From positions 51,734 through 115,733 of the forward strand of contig JAETSN010000003.1 in the NCBI GenBank assembly GCA_021769625.1: a DNA stretch of 64,000 nt, in the 5' to 3' direction. The position numbers and the translations under genes are program-made. Origin of the DNA: [Clostridium] symbiosum (lineage in GTDB: Bacteria > Bacillota > Clostridia > Lachnospirales > Lachnospiraceae). This document shows, piece after piece, positions 1-9,219 of the stretch (the stretch's first letter is position 1; each line of letters opens with the position of its first letter). The notes under the pieces were generated by a model. That model was given only the letters and a program-made list of their open reading frames with translations. It ran no database searches and had not been told where the DNA came from.

Positions 1-1
1 G

Positions 2-1090
2 GAGTATATCAAGCGGGCTGTGGAGGCGCAGAAGATCTGCGGTGACGGAGAGTTTACGAAAAAATGCAACGAGTGGATCGAGAACAGGACAGGAGCGAAG
101 AAGTGCCTGCTGACTACTTCCTGTACGCATGCCACAGAACTGGCGGCGCTGCTGTCGGATATTCAGGAGGGGGATGAGGTGATCATGCCTTCCTATACGT
201 TCGTGTCCACGGCGGACGCTTTTGTGCTGCGTGGGGCGAAGGCGGTATTTGTGGATATCAGGCCGGATACGATGAACATCGACGAGACGAAGATCGAGGC
301 GGCGGTCACGGAGCGGACGAAAGCGATCGTGCCGGTGCACTATGCGGGCGTCGCCTGTGAGATGGATACGATCATGGATATTGCCGCCCGTCATAATTTG
401 GCGGTGATCGAGGATGCGGCACAGGGGATTTTGTCTACCTATAAGGGAAGACAGCTCGGCACCATCGGTACCTTTGGCTGTTTCAGCTTCCATGAGACAA
501 AAAACTACAGTATGGGTGAGGGAGGCGCGCTGCTGATTCAGAGAGAGAAAGATATAGAGGAGGCGGAGATCATCCGGGAAAAGGGAACGAACCGAAGCAA
601 GTTCTTCCGGGGGCAGATTGACAAATATACCTGGGTGAATTTCGGTTCCTCCTATCTGCCCAGCGATATGAACGCGGCTTATCTGTATGCGCAGCTGGAG
701 CTGGCGGATGAGATTTTTGAAGATCGGATGAACAGTTGGGAACACTATAAGAGAGAATTGACGCCGCTTGCGGAAAAAGGAAAGATTGAGCTTCCTGTGA
801 TCCCGGAAGGGTGTACACACAATGCGCATATGTTTTACATCAAGGCGAAAGACCTGGAGGAGAGGACGGCACTTTTGTCGTTCCTGAAGGAGAAGGGAAT
901 CTTGGCGGTATTCCATTATATTCCGCTGCACAGCGCGCCGGCGGGACTGAAGTTCGGGCGGTTTTCCGGGGAGGATGTATATACCACGAAAGAGAGCGAA
1001 CGCCTTGCGAGACTGCCGATGTACTATAAGTTGGAGCCGGAGAAAGTGGATTATATCTGTGATCAGGTTAGGGCGTTTTATGGGGAATAA
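2..1090 (+). CDS. rffA: dTDP-4-amino-4,6-dideoxygalactose transaminase (5' end cut by window edge)
   Basis: PLP-dependent sugar aminotransferase of the DegT/DnrJ/EryC1 family. It closely resembles enterobacterial RffA/WecE, which aminates dTDP-4-keto-6-deoxyglucose to dTDP-4-amino-4,6-dideoxygalactose. The reading frame is open from base 2, so about 20 N-terminal residues lie outside the window; the first in-frame GTG at 20 is unlikely to be the start. Visible hallmarks are the GDGEFTKKC segment, GDEVIMPSYTFVSTA, EDAAQG and SFHETKN with the PLP lysine near base 500, and the C-terminal FHYIPLHSAPAG and TTKESERL motifs. The neighbouring GNAT gene could acetylate the product. Its substrate is the product of RfbB, encoded 15 kb downstream. 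The subfamily match is strong; the exact sugar is inferred. Confidence 0.93.
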   Translation, partial: EYIKRAVEAQKICGDGEFTKKCNEWIENRTGAKKCLLTTSCTHATELAALLSDIQEGDEVIMPSYTFVSTADAFVLRGAKAVFVDIRPDTMNIDETKIEAAVTERTKAIVPVHYAGVACEMDTIMDIAARHNLAVIEDAAQGILSTYKGRQLGTIGTFGCFSFHETKNYSMGEGGALLIQREKDIEEAEIIREKGTNRSKFFRGQIDKYTWVNFGSSYLPSDMNAAYLYAQLELADEIFEDRMNSWEHYKRELTPLAEKGKIELPVIPEGCTHNAHMFYIKAKDLEERTALLSFLKEKGILAVFHYIPLHSAPAGLKFGRFSGEDVYTTKESERLARLPMYYKLEPEKVDYICDQVRAFYGE

Positions 1091-1114
1091 GTAGGGGGTG
1101 TTGGCTGACAGGCC

Positions 1115-1262
1115 GGGCATGGCTTCGGGGATTCTATCATCCTGCGCAGACACGCTCGCGCTTGGAGAAAAACGCAGCGGTACTAGGCTCGAAAAGACCT
1201 CGCCAAGTGCCGGCGTTTTTCTACAGTCTTTGCAGGAGGATAGAATCCCCGAAGCCATGCCC
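1115..1262 (+). repeat. Covarying-stem element, copy 1
   Basis: It starts 25 bp after the rffA stop. The outer arms (1115-1145 and 1232-1262) pair over 31 bp with one A-G mismatch, and their sequence differs from every other copy. The inner stem is AAAAACGC with GCGTTTTT, where other copies have AAAAAGCG with CGCTTTTT. The tip stem is ACTAGGC with GCCAAGT. The shoulder and tip words CGCTCGCGCT, GCTCG and ACCTCGC are shared with the rest of the family. It has no coding capacity of its own. Confidence 0.85.
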
Positions 1263-1314
1263 TACGGTTGTGGAAGAAGGAAGTAGGAGAGAAGTAAGAG
1301 AGAAGTAATAAGCT

Positions 1315-1845
1315 ATGTTGGATGATTGTTTACAGGGAGAAAAAGTTTATCTTCGGCTGATGACGGTTGAGGATACGGATCGGATCGTGGGGTGGAGGAA
1401 TAATCCCAGGGTGCGGAAGAACTTTATTTATCAGAAGCCCTTTACAAGGGAGGGGCATCTTAAATGGATCAGGGATAAGGTGGAGACCGGCGAGGTGATC
1501 CAGTTTATCATCTGTGAGAAAGAGACGGACAGGCCGGTGGGCAGTGTCTATTTTCGGGATATCAGCGAGGAGCACCATAAGGCGGAGTACGGTATTTTTA
1601 TCGGAGAAGATGATGCGGTCGGAAAAGGAATCGGTTCCGAAGTCTGCCGCCTCGCCTGCGGATACGGATTCAGGGAAGAAAAGTGGCATAAGATCATCCT
1701 GCGGGCACTTTCCGATAATAAGGCGGCTATCAGAAGCTATGAGAAGGCCGGCTTCGTGCAGGAGGCCTACCTGAGAGACGAAGTCTGCATAGATGGGATC
1801 TACAGGGATGTGATACTGATGGGACTGCTGAACCCGAATCATTGA
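1315..1845 (+). CDS. GNAT-family N-acetyltransferase
   Basis: A 176-residue acetyltransferase of the RimJ/RimL-like GNAT type (Acetyltransf_3). The acetyl-CoA pyrophosphate loop is visible at about residues 96-108 (IGEDDAVGKGIGSE), followed by the typical ALSDNKAAIRSYEKAGF block. The ATG at 1315 follows a purine-rich stretch with GGAG. It lies just after rffA, so acetylation of the 4-amino sugar, as WecD does, is an attractive role, but this is inferred from context; many GNATs of this type act on other amines. The gene is bracketed by covarying-stem elements on both sides, the second one inverted. Confidence 0.85.
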   Translation: MLDDCLQGEKVYLRLMTVEDTDRIVGWRNNPRVRKNFIYQKPFTREGHLKWIRDKVETGEVIQFIICEKETDRPVGSVYFRDISEEHHKAEYGIFIGEDDAVGKGIGSEVCRLACGYGFREEKWHKIILRALSDNKAAIRSYEKAGFVQEAYLRDEVCIDGIYRDVILMGLLNPNH

Positions 1846-2074
1846 GATTGAAACACCAAAAGTAAGGTAATAATCTGAAATGGTAGTATGATATTGGGTT
1901 CAAAAAGTTATAAATAGACAAATTATATAGCTGTGTTTGAAATGTACTTATGTATGGGTATTGCCCGATAAAAGAATTGAAATCTGACAAGATATATGTA
2001 TGCAATAACAAAATTTATACTAGCATATGGTTTTAACTCTGACATCACATTATCAAGTAAAAGTTAGCACCTTA
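1846..2074. other. AT-rich intergenic stretch
   Basis: About 230 bases clearly richer in A+T than the flanking genes. I see no convincing gene, RNA or terminator here. It separates the GNAT gene from inverted element copy 2 and may hold the promoter of the block starting at 2271, but no well-spaced promoter pair stands out. Confidence 0.5.
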
Positions 2075-2078
2075 GCCA

Positions 2079-2215
2079 GCCGAGAGGAAAATAAAATCCT
2101 CAAGGAGCCCCTTAAAAAACGCCGGTACTTAGCGAGGTACTTCACGAGCTTAGTATCCGTTGCGTTTTTTACGGAGCGAGAGCGTGGCGACGGAGGATCT
2201 TATTTTCCTCTCGGC
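2079..2215 (-). repeat. Covarying-stem element, copy 2 (inverted)
   Basis: Read on the minus strand, the outer arms pair over 23 bp with a single G-U type position. The inner stem is a run of A followed by CGC, with GCG and a run of T. At the tip, TACTAAGC pairs with GCTAAGTA where most copies have CACTAAGC and GCTAAGTG, a compensatory C-G to T-A change. The 5' flank on that strand is ACCGGAC and the 3' flank is TGGCTAAGG, as in other copies. It ends 56 bp before the next start codon. Confidence 0.85.
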
Positions 2216-2270
2216 GTCCGGTATCATTATTCAATGAATCGAACTCTGAACGTTTACAGAAAGGCATCAA

Positions 2271-3206
2271 ATGAAAAAGATCAGTTTTGTAATTCCGTGT
2301 TATCGCTCCGCCCTTACGATCGGTAAAGTGGTGGAGGAAATAAAAAAAAGCATGTCCGATCTGGCGGACAGATACAGCTACGAGATCATTCTGGTGAACG
2401 ACTTCCCGGCGGATGACACGTTTGAAGTGATCAGAAAGCTGGCGAAGGAGGATGCGCGCATCATCGGCGTGAATCTTGCCAGAAATTTCGGGCAGCACGC
2501 GGCGCTGATGGCGGGATTTCATTATTGCAGCGGCGATGTCACGGTCTGTCTGGACGATGACGGACAGACGCCGGCGGATGAGGTGGGAAAACTTCTGGAT
2601 AAACTGGAAGAGGGGTATGATGTGGTCTATGCGAAATATGCCCATAAGCAGCATTCGGCGTTCCGGAATTTCGGGAGCAGGGTGAATGAGCTGATGACCC
2701 GCTTTATGCTGGGAAAGCCAAAGGAATTGTATATCTCCAGCTATTTCGCGGCGAGGAAATTTGTGATAGAGGAGATGAAGAAGTACCGGAATTGTTATCC
2801 CTATGTGATCGGACTGGTGCTTCGGACTACAAAAAATATTACCAATGTGGAGGTTTCCCACAGGGAGCGGGAGATCGGAACCTCGGGCTATACGCTGGGA
2901 AAACTTTTCGGGCTCTGGTTTAATGGATTTACGGCTTTCTCTATTAAACCGCTGAGGCTTGCCACAGCCTGCGGCGCATGCTGTGCCTTTGCGGGATTTC
3001 TGTACGGGATCTATACGATCATCAAAAAACTGATCAATCCGCTGGTGCCGATGGGCTGGAGTTCCACAATGGCGGCGATCATGTTTATCGGCGGGATGAT
3101 GATGCTGATGCTGGGGCTGATCGGGGAATACATCGGCCGTATCTATATCAGCTTGAATGACGCGCCGCAGTTTGTGGTGCGGGAGATAACAGGACAGGAA
3201 GAATGA
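2271..3206 (+). CDS. Polyprenyl-phosphate glycosyltransferase (GT2, DPM1/GtrB-like)
   Basis: A 311-residue GT2 enzyme with two C-terminal membrane helices (about 225-250 and 265-290). This is the layout of enzymes that load a sugar from a nucleotide donor onto undecaprenyl phosphate on the cytoplasmic face (GtrB, ArnC, dolichol-phosphate mannose synthase). Visible motifs are IPCYRS near the N-terminus, LARNFGQHAAL, and the metal-binding DDDGQTP at about residues 95-101. The start ATG follows AGAAAGG. It overlaps the next gene by ATGA and heads a block of multi-span membrane proteins, which may use the lipid-linked sugar outside the cell. The sugar is unknown. Confidence 0.88.
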   Translation: MKKISFVIPCYRSALTIGKVVEEIKKSMSDLADRYSYEIILVNDFPADDTFEVIRKLAKEDARIIGVNLARNFGQHAALMAGFHYCSGDVTVCLDDDGQTPADEVGKLLDKLEEGYDVVYAKYAHKQHSAFRNFGSRVNELMTRFMLGKPKELYISSYFAARKFVIEEMKKYRNCYPYVIGLVLRTTKNITNVEVSHREREIGTSGYTLGKLFGLWFNGFTAFSIKPLRLATACGACCAFAGFLYGIYTIIKKLINPLVPMGWSSTMAAIMFIGGMMMLMLGLIGEYIGRIYISLNDAPQFVVREITGQEE

Positions 3207-4516
3207 GAAGAACGATAACTTGGGTGCTATATATGATCATGGGTGTGCAGATTGCGTTTGGCTGTGCTTATTTTGCGTCCAATTTTTTTGCGGTGCAGCA
3301 GTTTGCAGAGAACTGTGTTTTGATCCTGCCGATGTGGGTGGTTTCTTTTGTGCAGCTTTTTCTGGCGGCGGTTTCCACGTGGTATGTTCTGGGAAAGCTT
3401 GGATTCGGAAAAAGCAGGAAGGACTTATTTTTAAGTGGCTATATCTGTGCGTTCCTTTTGACAGTGCCTTATCTTCTGCAGATGCATCTGGCAAAGCTGG
3501 TATGGTCGCTGTCGCTGTCATGCCTTTTATGGCTGCTGGGGCTGATCATGGAAATTGCGGTGCAGGGAGCCTCCAAAAAGAGAGTGCCTCTTTTGTTGGG
3601 AGTTTATTTTTTATATGGAATTGTCTGTCCGGACGGGCTGTGGCTGGGCGGGATCTTGGTATTCTTTGGTCCTTTGTTTTTAAAAAAGAGAGATAAGACC
3701 AGATTTCGTTTTTCTCTGGCGGTCCTTTTTATGGCGGTGGTGATCTTTTTTGTAAACGCTGGTCTGAACAGCGCCTTTCCGGAGGCACGCAGGATCTACC
3801 GGGAAAACAATCTGGGGACGGCGGCGGTATCCCGGTTTGTCTGGCCGAACTTTGCGTCCAATTATTTTTTCTGGGATGAGGAAGTGAAGGCGGTCTTATC
3901 GGAGGAGGATGCGGTGCGGCTCTGCCAGCGGATCGATCTTCTGGAGGAGGAGTTTTATCCAGCGATGGTGGAGGCTTACGGCACCGGGAAGGCGACGAAG
4001 CTCTGTCTTGAGATGGGGTACCGCTGTCTGATGGACAGGAGCAGGGAAACGGTGTCGGAGATCGGGAGGGATCTGAGGGATCATCTTCTGATACCGTTCA
4101 CGATAGAGAATAATCTGCAGGGGAGGGGGGTATCCATGACCGCATGGAATTACGGAAGGATGAAAGCCTATTCGCCTGCCCTTGTGAAATATTATTTTCG
4201 GTACGGGAGCTTTGAGCTGCCGATCCTGCTCCTGGGGAGCTTGCTGCTGTGGTGGTTTCACAGGAATGACCAGATGGGTCAATGGATCAAGGAGCGCGCG
4301 GCGGGGAAGGAGACAAAGCCGTTATCTTACAGAGACGGCGGTAGTGGGAGAAATGCGGCGCCGTGGAAACTACTGTTTTTTGTGGTGATCTTATATACGC
4401 TGTGGTACACGATGCGGAGCAATCTTCCCATCGATTATAAACTGGTACTGCCGATACTGTTTGTCTGGTATCTGGCATCCGTCGGAGGACTGTTATGTCA
4501 AAAGCCGGAAAACTGA
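3203..4516 (+). CDS. Multi-spanning membrane protein, GT-C-like, unknown
   Basis: A 437-residue protein with about nine or ten predicted membrane segments and one soluble stretch (about residues 190-310) between them. The start ATG overlaps the stop of the polyprenyl-phosphate transferase, and its end overlaps the next gene by 22 bases, so the three are translationally coupled. I do not recognise a named family. The topology and the partner gene suggest a GT-C-type transferase or accessory protein using polyprenyl-linked sugar, but no clear acidic catalytic motif is visible in the first loop. The last helices (SNLPIDYKLVLPILFVWY) look intact. Confidence 0.7.
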   Translation: MRRTITWVLYMIMGVQIAFGCAYFASNFFAVQQFAENCVLILPMWVVSFVQLFLAAVSTWYVLGKLGFGKSRKDLFLSGYICAFLLTVPYLLQMHLAKLVWSLSLSCLLWLLGLIMEIAVQGASKKRVPLLLGVYFLYGIVCPDGLWLGGILVFFGPLFLKKRDKTRFRFSLAVLFMAVVIFFVNAGLNSAFPEARRIYRENNLGTAAVSRFVWPNFASNYFFWDEEVKAVLSEEDAVRLCQRIDLLEEEFYPAMVEAYGTGKATKLCLEMGYRCLMDRSRETVSEIGRDLRDHLLIPFTIENNLQGRGVSMTAWNYGRMKAYSPALVKYYFRYGSFELPILLLGSLLLWWFHRNDQMGQWIKERAAGKETKPLSYRDGGSGRNAAPWKLLFFVVILYTLWYTMRSNLPIDYKLVLPILFVWYLASVGGLLCQKPEN

Positions 4517-6216
4517 TCAGGAGTTATTATCCATATTTTATATTGGCGGCTGCTTTCGGGGCGCTGCTTTTCTGGAATGCGTTTTATCTGGAGAACTGGC
4601 TGGACTCGGACATGGCTGCGGAGATGATGTTTTCTAGGCTGCTCGCGGAGGAAGGAAAACTGTTTGCCACCACAGGCTGGTATTATTCCACGGAGTTCAG
4701 GTTTCTGTATACCCATCTGATCATGGGACCACTGTTCAGGATCTGCGATAACTGGCATGTGATCAGAATGATAACAAATGTTATCTTTTATCTGCTGCTG
4801 CTGTTATCCTATTTTTATATGATGGCGGAGCTGCCGGCTGAGAAAAACAGAAAAGTGCTGGGGGGCGTCGTATTGCTGCTTCCTTTTTCGGAGACGATGA
4901 TGCTGCATATGCACATGGGAAATACTTATATGTCCCATGTGATCATCCTGTTTTTTTATGTAGGGCTGTTTTTGCGGCTTGTCCGAAGCGGGAAACAGGA
5001 AAGAGGAGGAAAGCGCTCTGCCGGCATCTTATTTTTGTGGGTGGTTTATCTGGGGCTGTCGGTGATCTGCGGCGTCTCCGGCGTCCGTTATATGCTGGCG
5101 CTGCAGTGCCCGCTGGCGTTCGCCTCCGTCTGGTATCTGGCATCGGGAAAAGAATGCAGGGAACTGCGAAAGGAGATAAGCAGGGAAAAGCTCCGGGCGG
5201 TATTCAGCGGGGAGAGGCTTGGGTTTCTTGCGGTTTCTATGGCGGGGGCTTTTGGCTGTGTGGCGGGGTATGGTATCAATGTACTGTATGTGAGCCGTAC
5301 CTACAGTTTTCAGACTTATGAGAGCACCAATTTCATCGATGTCTATCAGGGCGTTTTCACGCAGCGGCTGCAGGATGCCTTCGGATCGCTGTTGATGTTA
5401 TTTGGCTATATTCCGGGGAAGAGCGTGTTGTCGCTGCGCGGGATGATCTCCCTGATGGCGTTTTTGCTGCTGATTCTGTTGGGATATATCGCGTGGAGAG
5501 TGCGGAAGGAGCAGGATGCCTTCCGGCGTTTTGTGGTACTTTTGTTTTACAGCAGTTTTTTGCTGAACAGTTTTGTCTTTATTTTTACGAACAGCACGCT
5601 GGTGCCCAGATATTATATTACAACTGTTATTTTATTGATCCCGCTGACGATCTTCTATCTGGAGGGGGAGGATAAGCTTCTTGACAGATATGTGGTTGTT
5701 TTTCTGCTGGCGGCCTGTCTTTTTATGGCACCGGCAAAGACCGGGTTGTCCATGATGTCTACGGATAAAAATGCGGAGAAAAAGGTGATCGCGCGGGAGC
5801 TGGAGGAGATGGGCTATACCTTTGGCTATGCGACTTACTGGAACGCCAATATTGTGCAGGAGCTGTCAAACGGAAAGGTGGAGGTCGCCAATCTGCACAG
5901 GGCGGATGACGGCAGCTTTTCTCTGTTTAAATGGTCTTCCATGCGGCGCTATTATGAGCCGAATTATCCGCAGGGCAAGGTCTTCCTGCTCTTGACCGAG
6001 GAGGAGGAGCAGGGGATGCTGCGGGAAGGGAAGACAGGGCAGGAGGACGGCGGATCTGGGCATTTCGGGGAAGCGGGGCAGGAAGATGCAGGCGGCATGC
6101 GGGAGTGCGGACTGCTGCAGGCCGGGCGGGAGGTATTCCGCGAGAGCGGCTATGTGGTGTATGAGTATGGGAAAAATGCGGACTTTTTGGAGGCTGCGCA
6201 GGAGGTCTTTTCATGA
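4495..6216 (+). CDS. GT-C-like integral membrane glycosyltransferase candidate
   Basis: A 573-residue membrane protein. Helix 1 (about 10-30) is followed by an acidic loop, ENWLDSDMAAEM, at the place where GT-C enzymes carry their catalytic Asp/Glu. About ten more helices follow, then a C-terminal soluble domain from about residue 415. That tail contains a Gly/Glu-rich low-complexity insert (about 505-540). The ATG overlaps the upstream gene and the stop overlaps the next ATG by four bases. The role is inferred from topology and operon position: transfer of a lipid-linked sugar on the outer face. Confidence 0.7.
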   Translation: MSKAGKLIRSYYPYFILAAAFGALLFWNAFYLENWLDSDMAAEMMFSRLLAEEGKLFATTGWYYSTEFRFLYTHLIMGPLFRICDNWHVIRMITNVIFYLLLLLSYFYMMAELPAEKNRKVLGGVVLLLPFSETMMLHMHMGNTYMSHVIILFFYVGLFLRLVRSGKQERGGKRSAGILFLWVVYLGLSVICGVSGVRYMLALQCPLAFASVWYLASGKECRELRKEISREKLRAVFSGERLGFLAVSMAGAFGCVAGYGINVLYVSRTYSFQTYESTNFIDVYQGVFTQRLQDAFGSLLMLFGYIPGKSVLSLRGMISLMAFLLLILLGYIAWRVRKEQDAFRRFVVLLFYSSFLLNSFVFIFTNSTLVPRYYITTVILLIPLTIFYLEGEDKLLDRYVVVFLLAACLFMAPAKTGLSMMSTDKNAEKKVIARELEEMGYTFGYATYWNANIVQELSNGKVEVANLHRADDGSFSLFKWSSMRRYYEPNYPQGKVFLLLTEEEEQGMLREGKTGQEDGGSGHFGEAGQEDAGGMRECGLLQAGREVFRESGYVVYEYGKNADFLEAAQEVFS

Positions 6217-7082
6217 GGAGAGAGGCGGAAAGCCCGCAGGCAGGGTGCTGGAAAAATAATATTGTCAGGGCTTTTATCCTGTTGGCGGGGACCGTGCTTT
6301 GCGTGTGCGCGGTGCTCTTCGCGCAGAGGTTTACGGCGGAGCAGAAAAAGCGGCAGGCGGTGAAGGAGCGGGGAGAAGTGGAAATTCTGGTGCTGGGAGA
6401 CAGCATCTGGGATCTGGAGCGGGGAGAGAGCGGCATTGCGGCGCTTTTAGAGAAAGAGCTTCCGAATGTGACGGTGTATAACTGTGCGGTGAAGGGAAGC
6501 CGGGCGGCAGCGGATGAGTGCGGGCTCTTTGCTATGGCGGAATATATCGCGGGGAAACGCGAGATCGCCTTTCCGGCTGACGCGAAAGCGCCGGAAGTTC
6601 TTGAAAATGTGGATTTTTCAGAGGTGGATTATATTTTTATCGCCTATGGGCTGAACGATTATTTTGCGGCTGTCAGGCGGAAGAATCCGGATGACTGTTA
6701 TGATGTGACGACCTACGAGGGGGCGCTCTGCGCTTCCATTGAGATGCTTCGGGAGAGCTGTCCGGAGGCGGCGTTTGTGATCCTTTCCCCCACGTATTGT
6801 CAGGGGTATTCTTACGGGCAGGTCATCCATGAGAGCACCACCTATGATTACGGGGGAGGATGCGGCGACGATTACGCGGCGTCGGCGAAGCGGATCGCGG
6901 AGGCGTACGGCTATCTTTTTGTAGACAATTACGGGGAGCTTGGGATTTCCATCCATAACGGAGCGGCGTATCTGGAGGATGCGACCCATCTGACGGAGAA
7001 GGGACGGAGTGCCTATGCCGAAAATCTGGCGCGTCACCTCATCGATGCGTGGCGTGAAAGCGGGAAAACGAAAGCGGAATAG
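6213..7082 (+). CDS. Membrane-anchored SGNH/GDSL-family hydrolase
   Basis: A 289-residue protein with one N-terminal membrane helix (about 17-38) and an extracytoplasmic SGNH domain. Block I is LGDSIWD (nucleophile Ser about 64), block III contains GLND, and block V is DATHLTEKG near the C-terminus with the catalytic Asp and His. SGNH enzymes of cell-surface loci commonly remove or transfer O-acetyl groups on glycans. It is translationally coupled to the preceding GT-C-like gene. It is a clear relative of the minus-strand protein at 11167-12369, which has lost these catalytic motifs. Confidence 0.85.
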   Translation: MRREAESPQAGCWKNNIVRAFILLAGTVLCVCAVLFAQRFTAEQKKRQAVKERGEVEILVLGDSIWDLERGESGIAALLEKELPNVTVYNCAVKGSRAAADECGLFAMAEYIAGKREIAFPADAKAPEVLENVDFSEVDYIFIAYGLNDYFAAVRRKNPDDCYDVTTYEGALCASIEMLRESCPEAAFVILSPTYCQGYSYGQVIHESTTYDYGGGCGDDYAASAKRIAEAYGYLFVDNYGELGISIHNGAAYLEDATHLTEKGRSAYAENLARHLIDAWRESGKTKAE

Positions 7083-7108
7083 AGAGCGGCGGAGAAACAG
7101 GAGAACGA

Positions 7109-8920
7109 ATGCGGAATAACGAGAGTAATATCAGGAGTTTCAGGCAGGAGCGGGGGAAGCTTTTCTGGAAAAAGAATAGAGGGGAACTTGTGGTGCTGGC
7201 GGTGATCTTGCTGCTCGGCTGCTTTTTTGTTTCCCGCAAAGAAGGCTACCATATGGATGAACTGTTGTCCTTTGAGCTTGCCAACGCGGAATTTACGCCT
7301 TGGATCGTGCCCACTCAGCCGGAGGGAAGGCTGGAGAAGTTTGTAAAGAATGAGATTTACGCAGACAGTTTCGGGGAGACTGTTGCCAACATCGCAGAGA
7401 ATGTGAAGGATGTGCTGAAAAACCGGGGGGAGAGCAAAATGCTCTCCTACAAAGCGGATGTCTATGAGGAGCCGGTCTGGATCACGGCAGAGCAGTTTAA
7501 AGATTATATCACTACCGACAGCCGGGATAATTTTAATTATCTGTCGGTTTATTTTAATGTGAAGGACGACAATCATCCGCCGCTGCATTTTATGGCACTC
7601 CACACGGTGAGTTCGATCTTTCGGGGAAAGATATCGCCCTGGATGGGGTGCAGCATCAATCTGGTGCTGATACTGGGGATCTGTGTTTTGCTGATGAAGA
7701 TCTGCCGGGAGTTTCTCTTTCAGGATAAAGAACCGGGAATCGCGGTCTGTATCCTGTATGCCTGCAGCATGGCGGGGATCGCTACGTTACTTTTAATACG
7801 GATGTACGCGATGCTGACTTTTTTCTGTATGGCGGCATTGTATCTTCATATGGAAAAGAGAAAAACCGGACAGTGGAAAAACGGCAACAAACTGCTGATC
7901 TTTGTGACGGTATGCGGTTTTCTGACGCAGTATTATTTTGTGATCTTTATGCTGTTTCTGGCTGGAGTCACGGCGGTTTATCTCTGGAGGACGGAGAAGA
8001 AAAATCTGCTTTATTATGGCAGGAGCATGGGGATATCAGCCCTTTTGGGGCTGTGTATTTTTCCCTTTTCGGTGGCGGATGTGCTCTACAGCGAGCGGGG
8101 CGTGGAATCGGTGCAGAATCTGGGCAGTGGTTTTTCAGGCCTTGGTGAGCGGTTTGTAAATTTTTGGGAGATCATTCTGGAGCAGGTGCTGGGCGGCACT
8201 GTGGGGGCAGGTATTTTTCTGATCACGGTCGTGGCGGCTCTTGTCTGTTTCGGGTTGGTAAAGCTGGGACAGGATAAGGAACTGGCTAAAGTGAAAAAGG
8301 TGGAGCGGGAAAAGGCAAGAAGATTGAGGGGAACGCTGGTATGGGAGTACAGTATGATCGGTGTTCCGTGTATCGGATATTTTCTGGTCGTGGTAAAAAT
8401 CGCGCCTTACTATGCGGATCGGTATCTGATGCCTGTGTTTCCGCTGATGGCGCTTCTGATGGGAGCGGTGTTAAAAAAGAGTCTGGATTTTTTGAAGAAG
8501 TATTTAAAGGCTTTCGGGCACAAAGGGGTATTGATCGCGTTTGCCATTCTCCTGGTGCTGCCGAATCTGTGGACGGTAAAGCCTGCTTACTGGTATCAGG
8601 GATATGGCCTGCAGGAGTATATGGCAGGACAACACAAAGACAAAGCCTGTCTTTGCGTCTACGATGGCGTGGGGTATTATCAGAATCTGATGGAATTTAC
8701 GAATTATAAGAAGACGCTGCTGGTGACCGAGGAGGAGCTCTATTCGCGCTCACGGGACGAGGTGCTGGAGACGGAGCAGGAGATCGTAGTGCTGATGAAA
8801 AGAAATATCGACCAGACGGCGGTCAGGGAGTATCTGGAGAAGGAGTACAGATATGTGCCGGCGCAGGACATGATGAGGGCGACGGTGCATGGGGATGTGA
8901 TAAGGTTTTTTCGGAAGTAG
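7109..8920 (+). CDS. GT-C glycosyltransferase (GT39/ArnT-like)
   Basis: A 603-residue multi-span membrane protein. After helix 1 comes HMDELLSFE (Asp-Glu at about 50-51) and later DNHPPLHFM (about 151-159). This resembles the acidic first loop plus HPP arrangement of protein-mannosyltransferase and ArnT-type GT-C enzymes that use polyprenyl-phosphate sugars. About ten further helices follow, then a soluble C-terminal domain from about 495. It starts 26 bp after the SGNH gene, with GGAG upstream of the ATG. A covarying-stem element begins 22 bp after its stop. The acceptor and sugar are unknown. Confidence 0.8.
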   Translation: MRNNESNIRSFRQERGKLFWKKNRGELVVLAVILLLGCFFVSRKEGYHMDELLSFELANAEFTPWIVPTQPEGRLEKFVKNEIYADSFGETVANIAENVKDVLKNRGESKMLSYKADVYEEPVWITAEQFKDYITTDSRDNFNYLSVYFNVKDDNHPPLHFMALHTVSSIFRGKISPWMGCSINLVLILGICVLLMKICREFLFQDKEPGIAVCILYACSMAGIATLLLIRMYAMLTFFCMAALYLHMEKRKTGQWKNGNKLLIFVTVCGFLTQYYFVIFMLFLAGVTAVYLWRTEKKNLLYYGRSMGISALLGLCIFPFSVADVLYSERGVESVQNLGSGFSGLGERFVNFWEIILEQVLGGTVGAGIFLITVVAALVCFGLVKLGQDKELAKVKKVEREKARRLRGTLVWEYSMIGVPCIGYFLVVVKIAPYYADRYLMPVFPLMALLMGAVLKKSLDFLKKYLKAFGHKGVLIAFAILLVLPNLWTVKPAYWYQGYGLQEYMAGQHKDKACLCVYDGVGYYQNLMEFTNYKKTLLVTEEELYSRSRDEVLETEQEIVVLMKRNIDQTAVREYLEKEYRYVPAQDMMRATVHGDVIRFFRK

Positions 8921-8942
8921 GGGGAGGATAGACCAGACGGAT

Positions 8943-9089
8943 GGCCGCTCGAGCAGGATAAATATTCCAACGGCACCGCGCTCTTGCTCCGTGGAAAGCG
9001 TAGCGGATGCTAAGCTCGTGAGGGACCTCGCTAAGCACCGACGCTTTCCAAGGGGTGCCTTTTGGAATATTTATCCTGCTCAAGCGGCC
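8943..9089 (+). repeat. Covarying-stem element, copy 3
   Basis: The outer arms pair over 27 bp with one C-A mismatch and are unrelated in sequence to those of copies 4-6. The inner stem is GGAAAGCG with CGCTTTCC, where others have AAAAAGCG with CGCTTTTT, so two A-T pairs became G-C. The tip stem is TGCTAAGC with GCTAAGCA, two more compensatory changes from CACTAAGC with GCTAAGTG. The tip words GCTCGTGAGGGACCTCGC are intact. Confidence 0.87.
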
Positions 9090-9219
9090 TGGCTGTGGCT
9101 GCGGGAATGTTTTAAGATTTGTTTGTATAGCTTTTAGGTTGGCTTGTAGGTCGGAAGTTATATTTTTTTTATTGTGGTGGTTAGATGAGAGAACATGGGA
9201 ACAGGGTGTGGAATTGGAA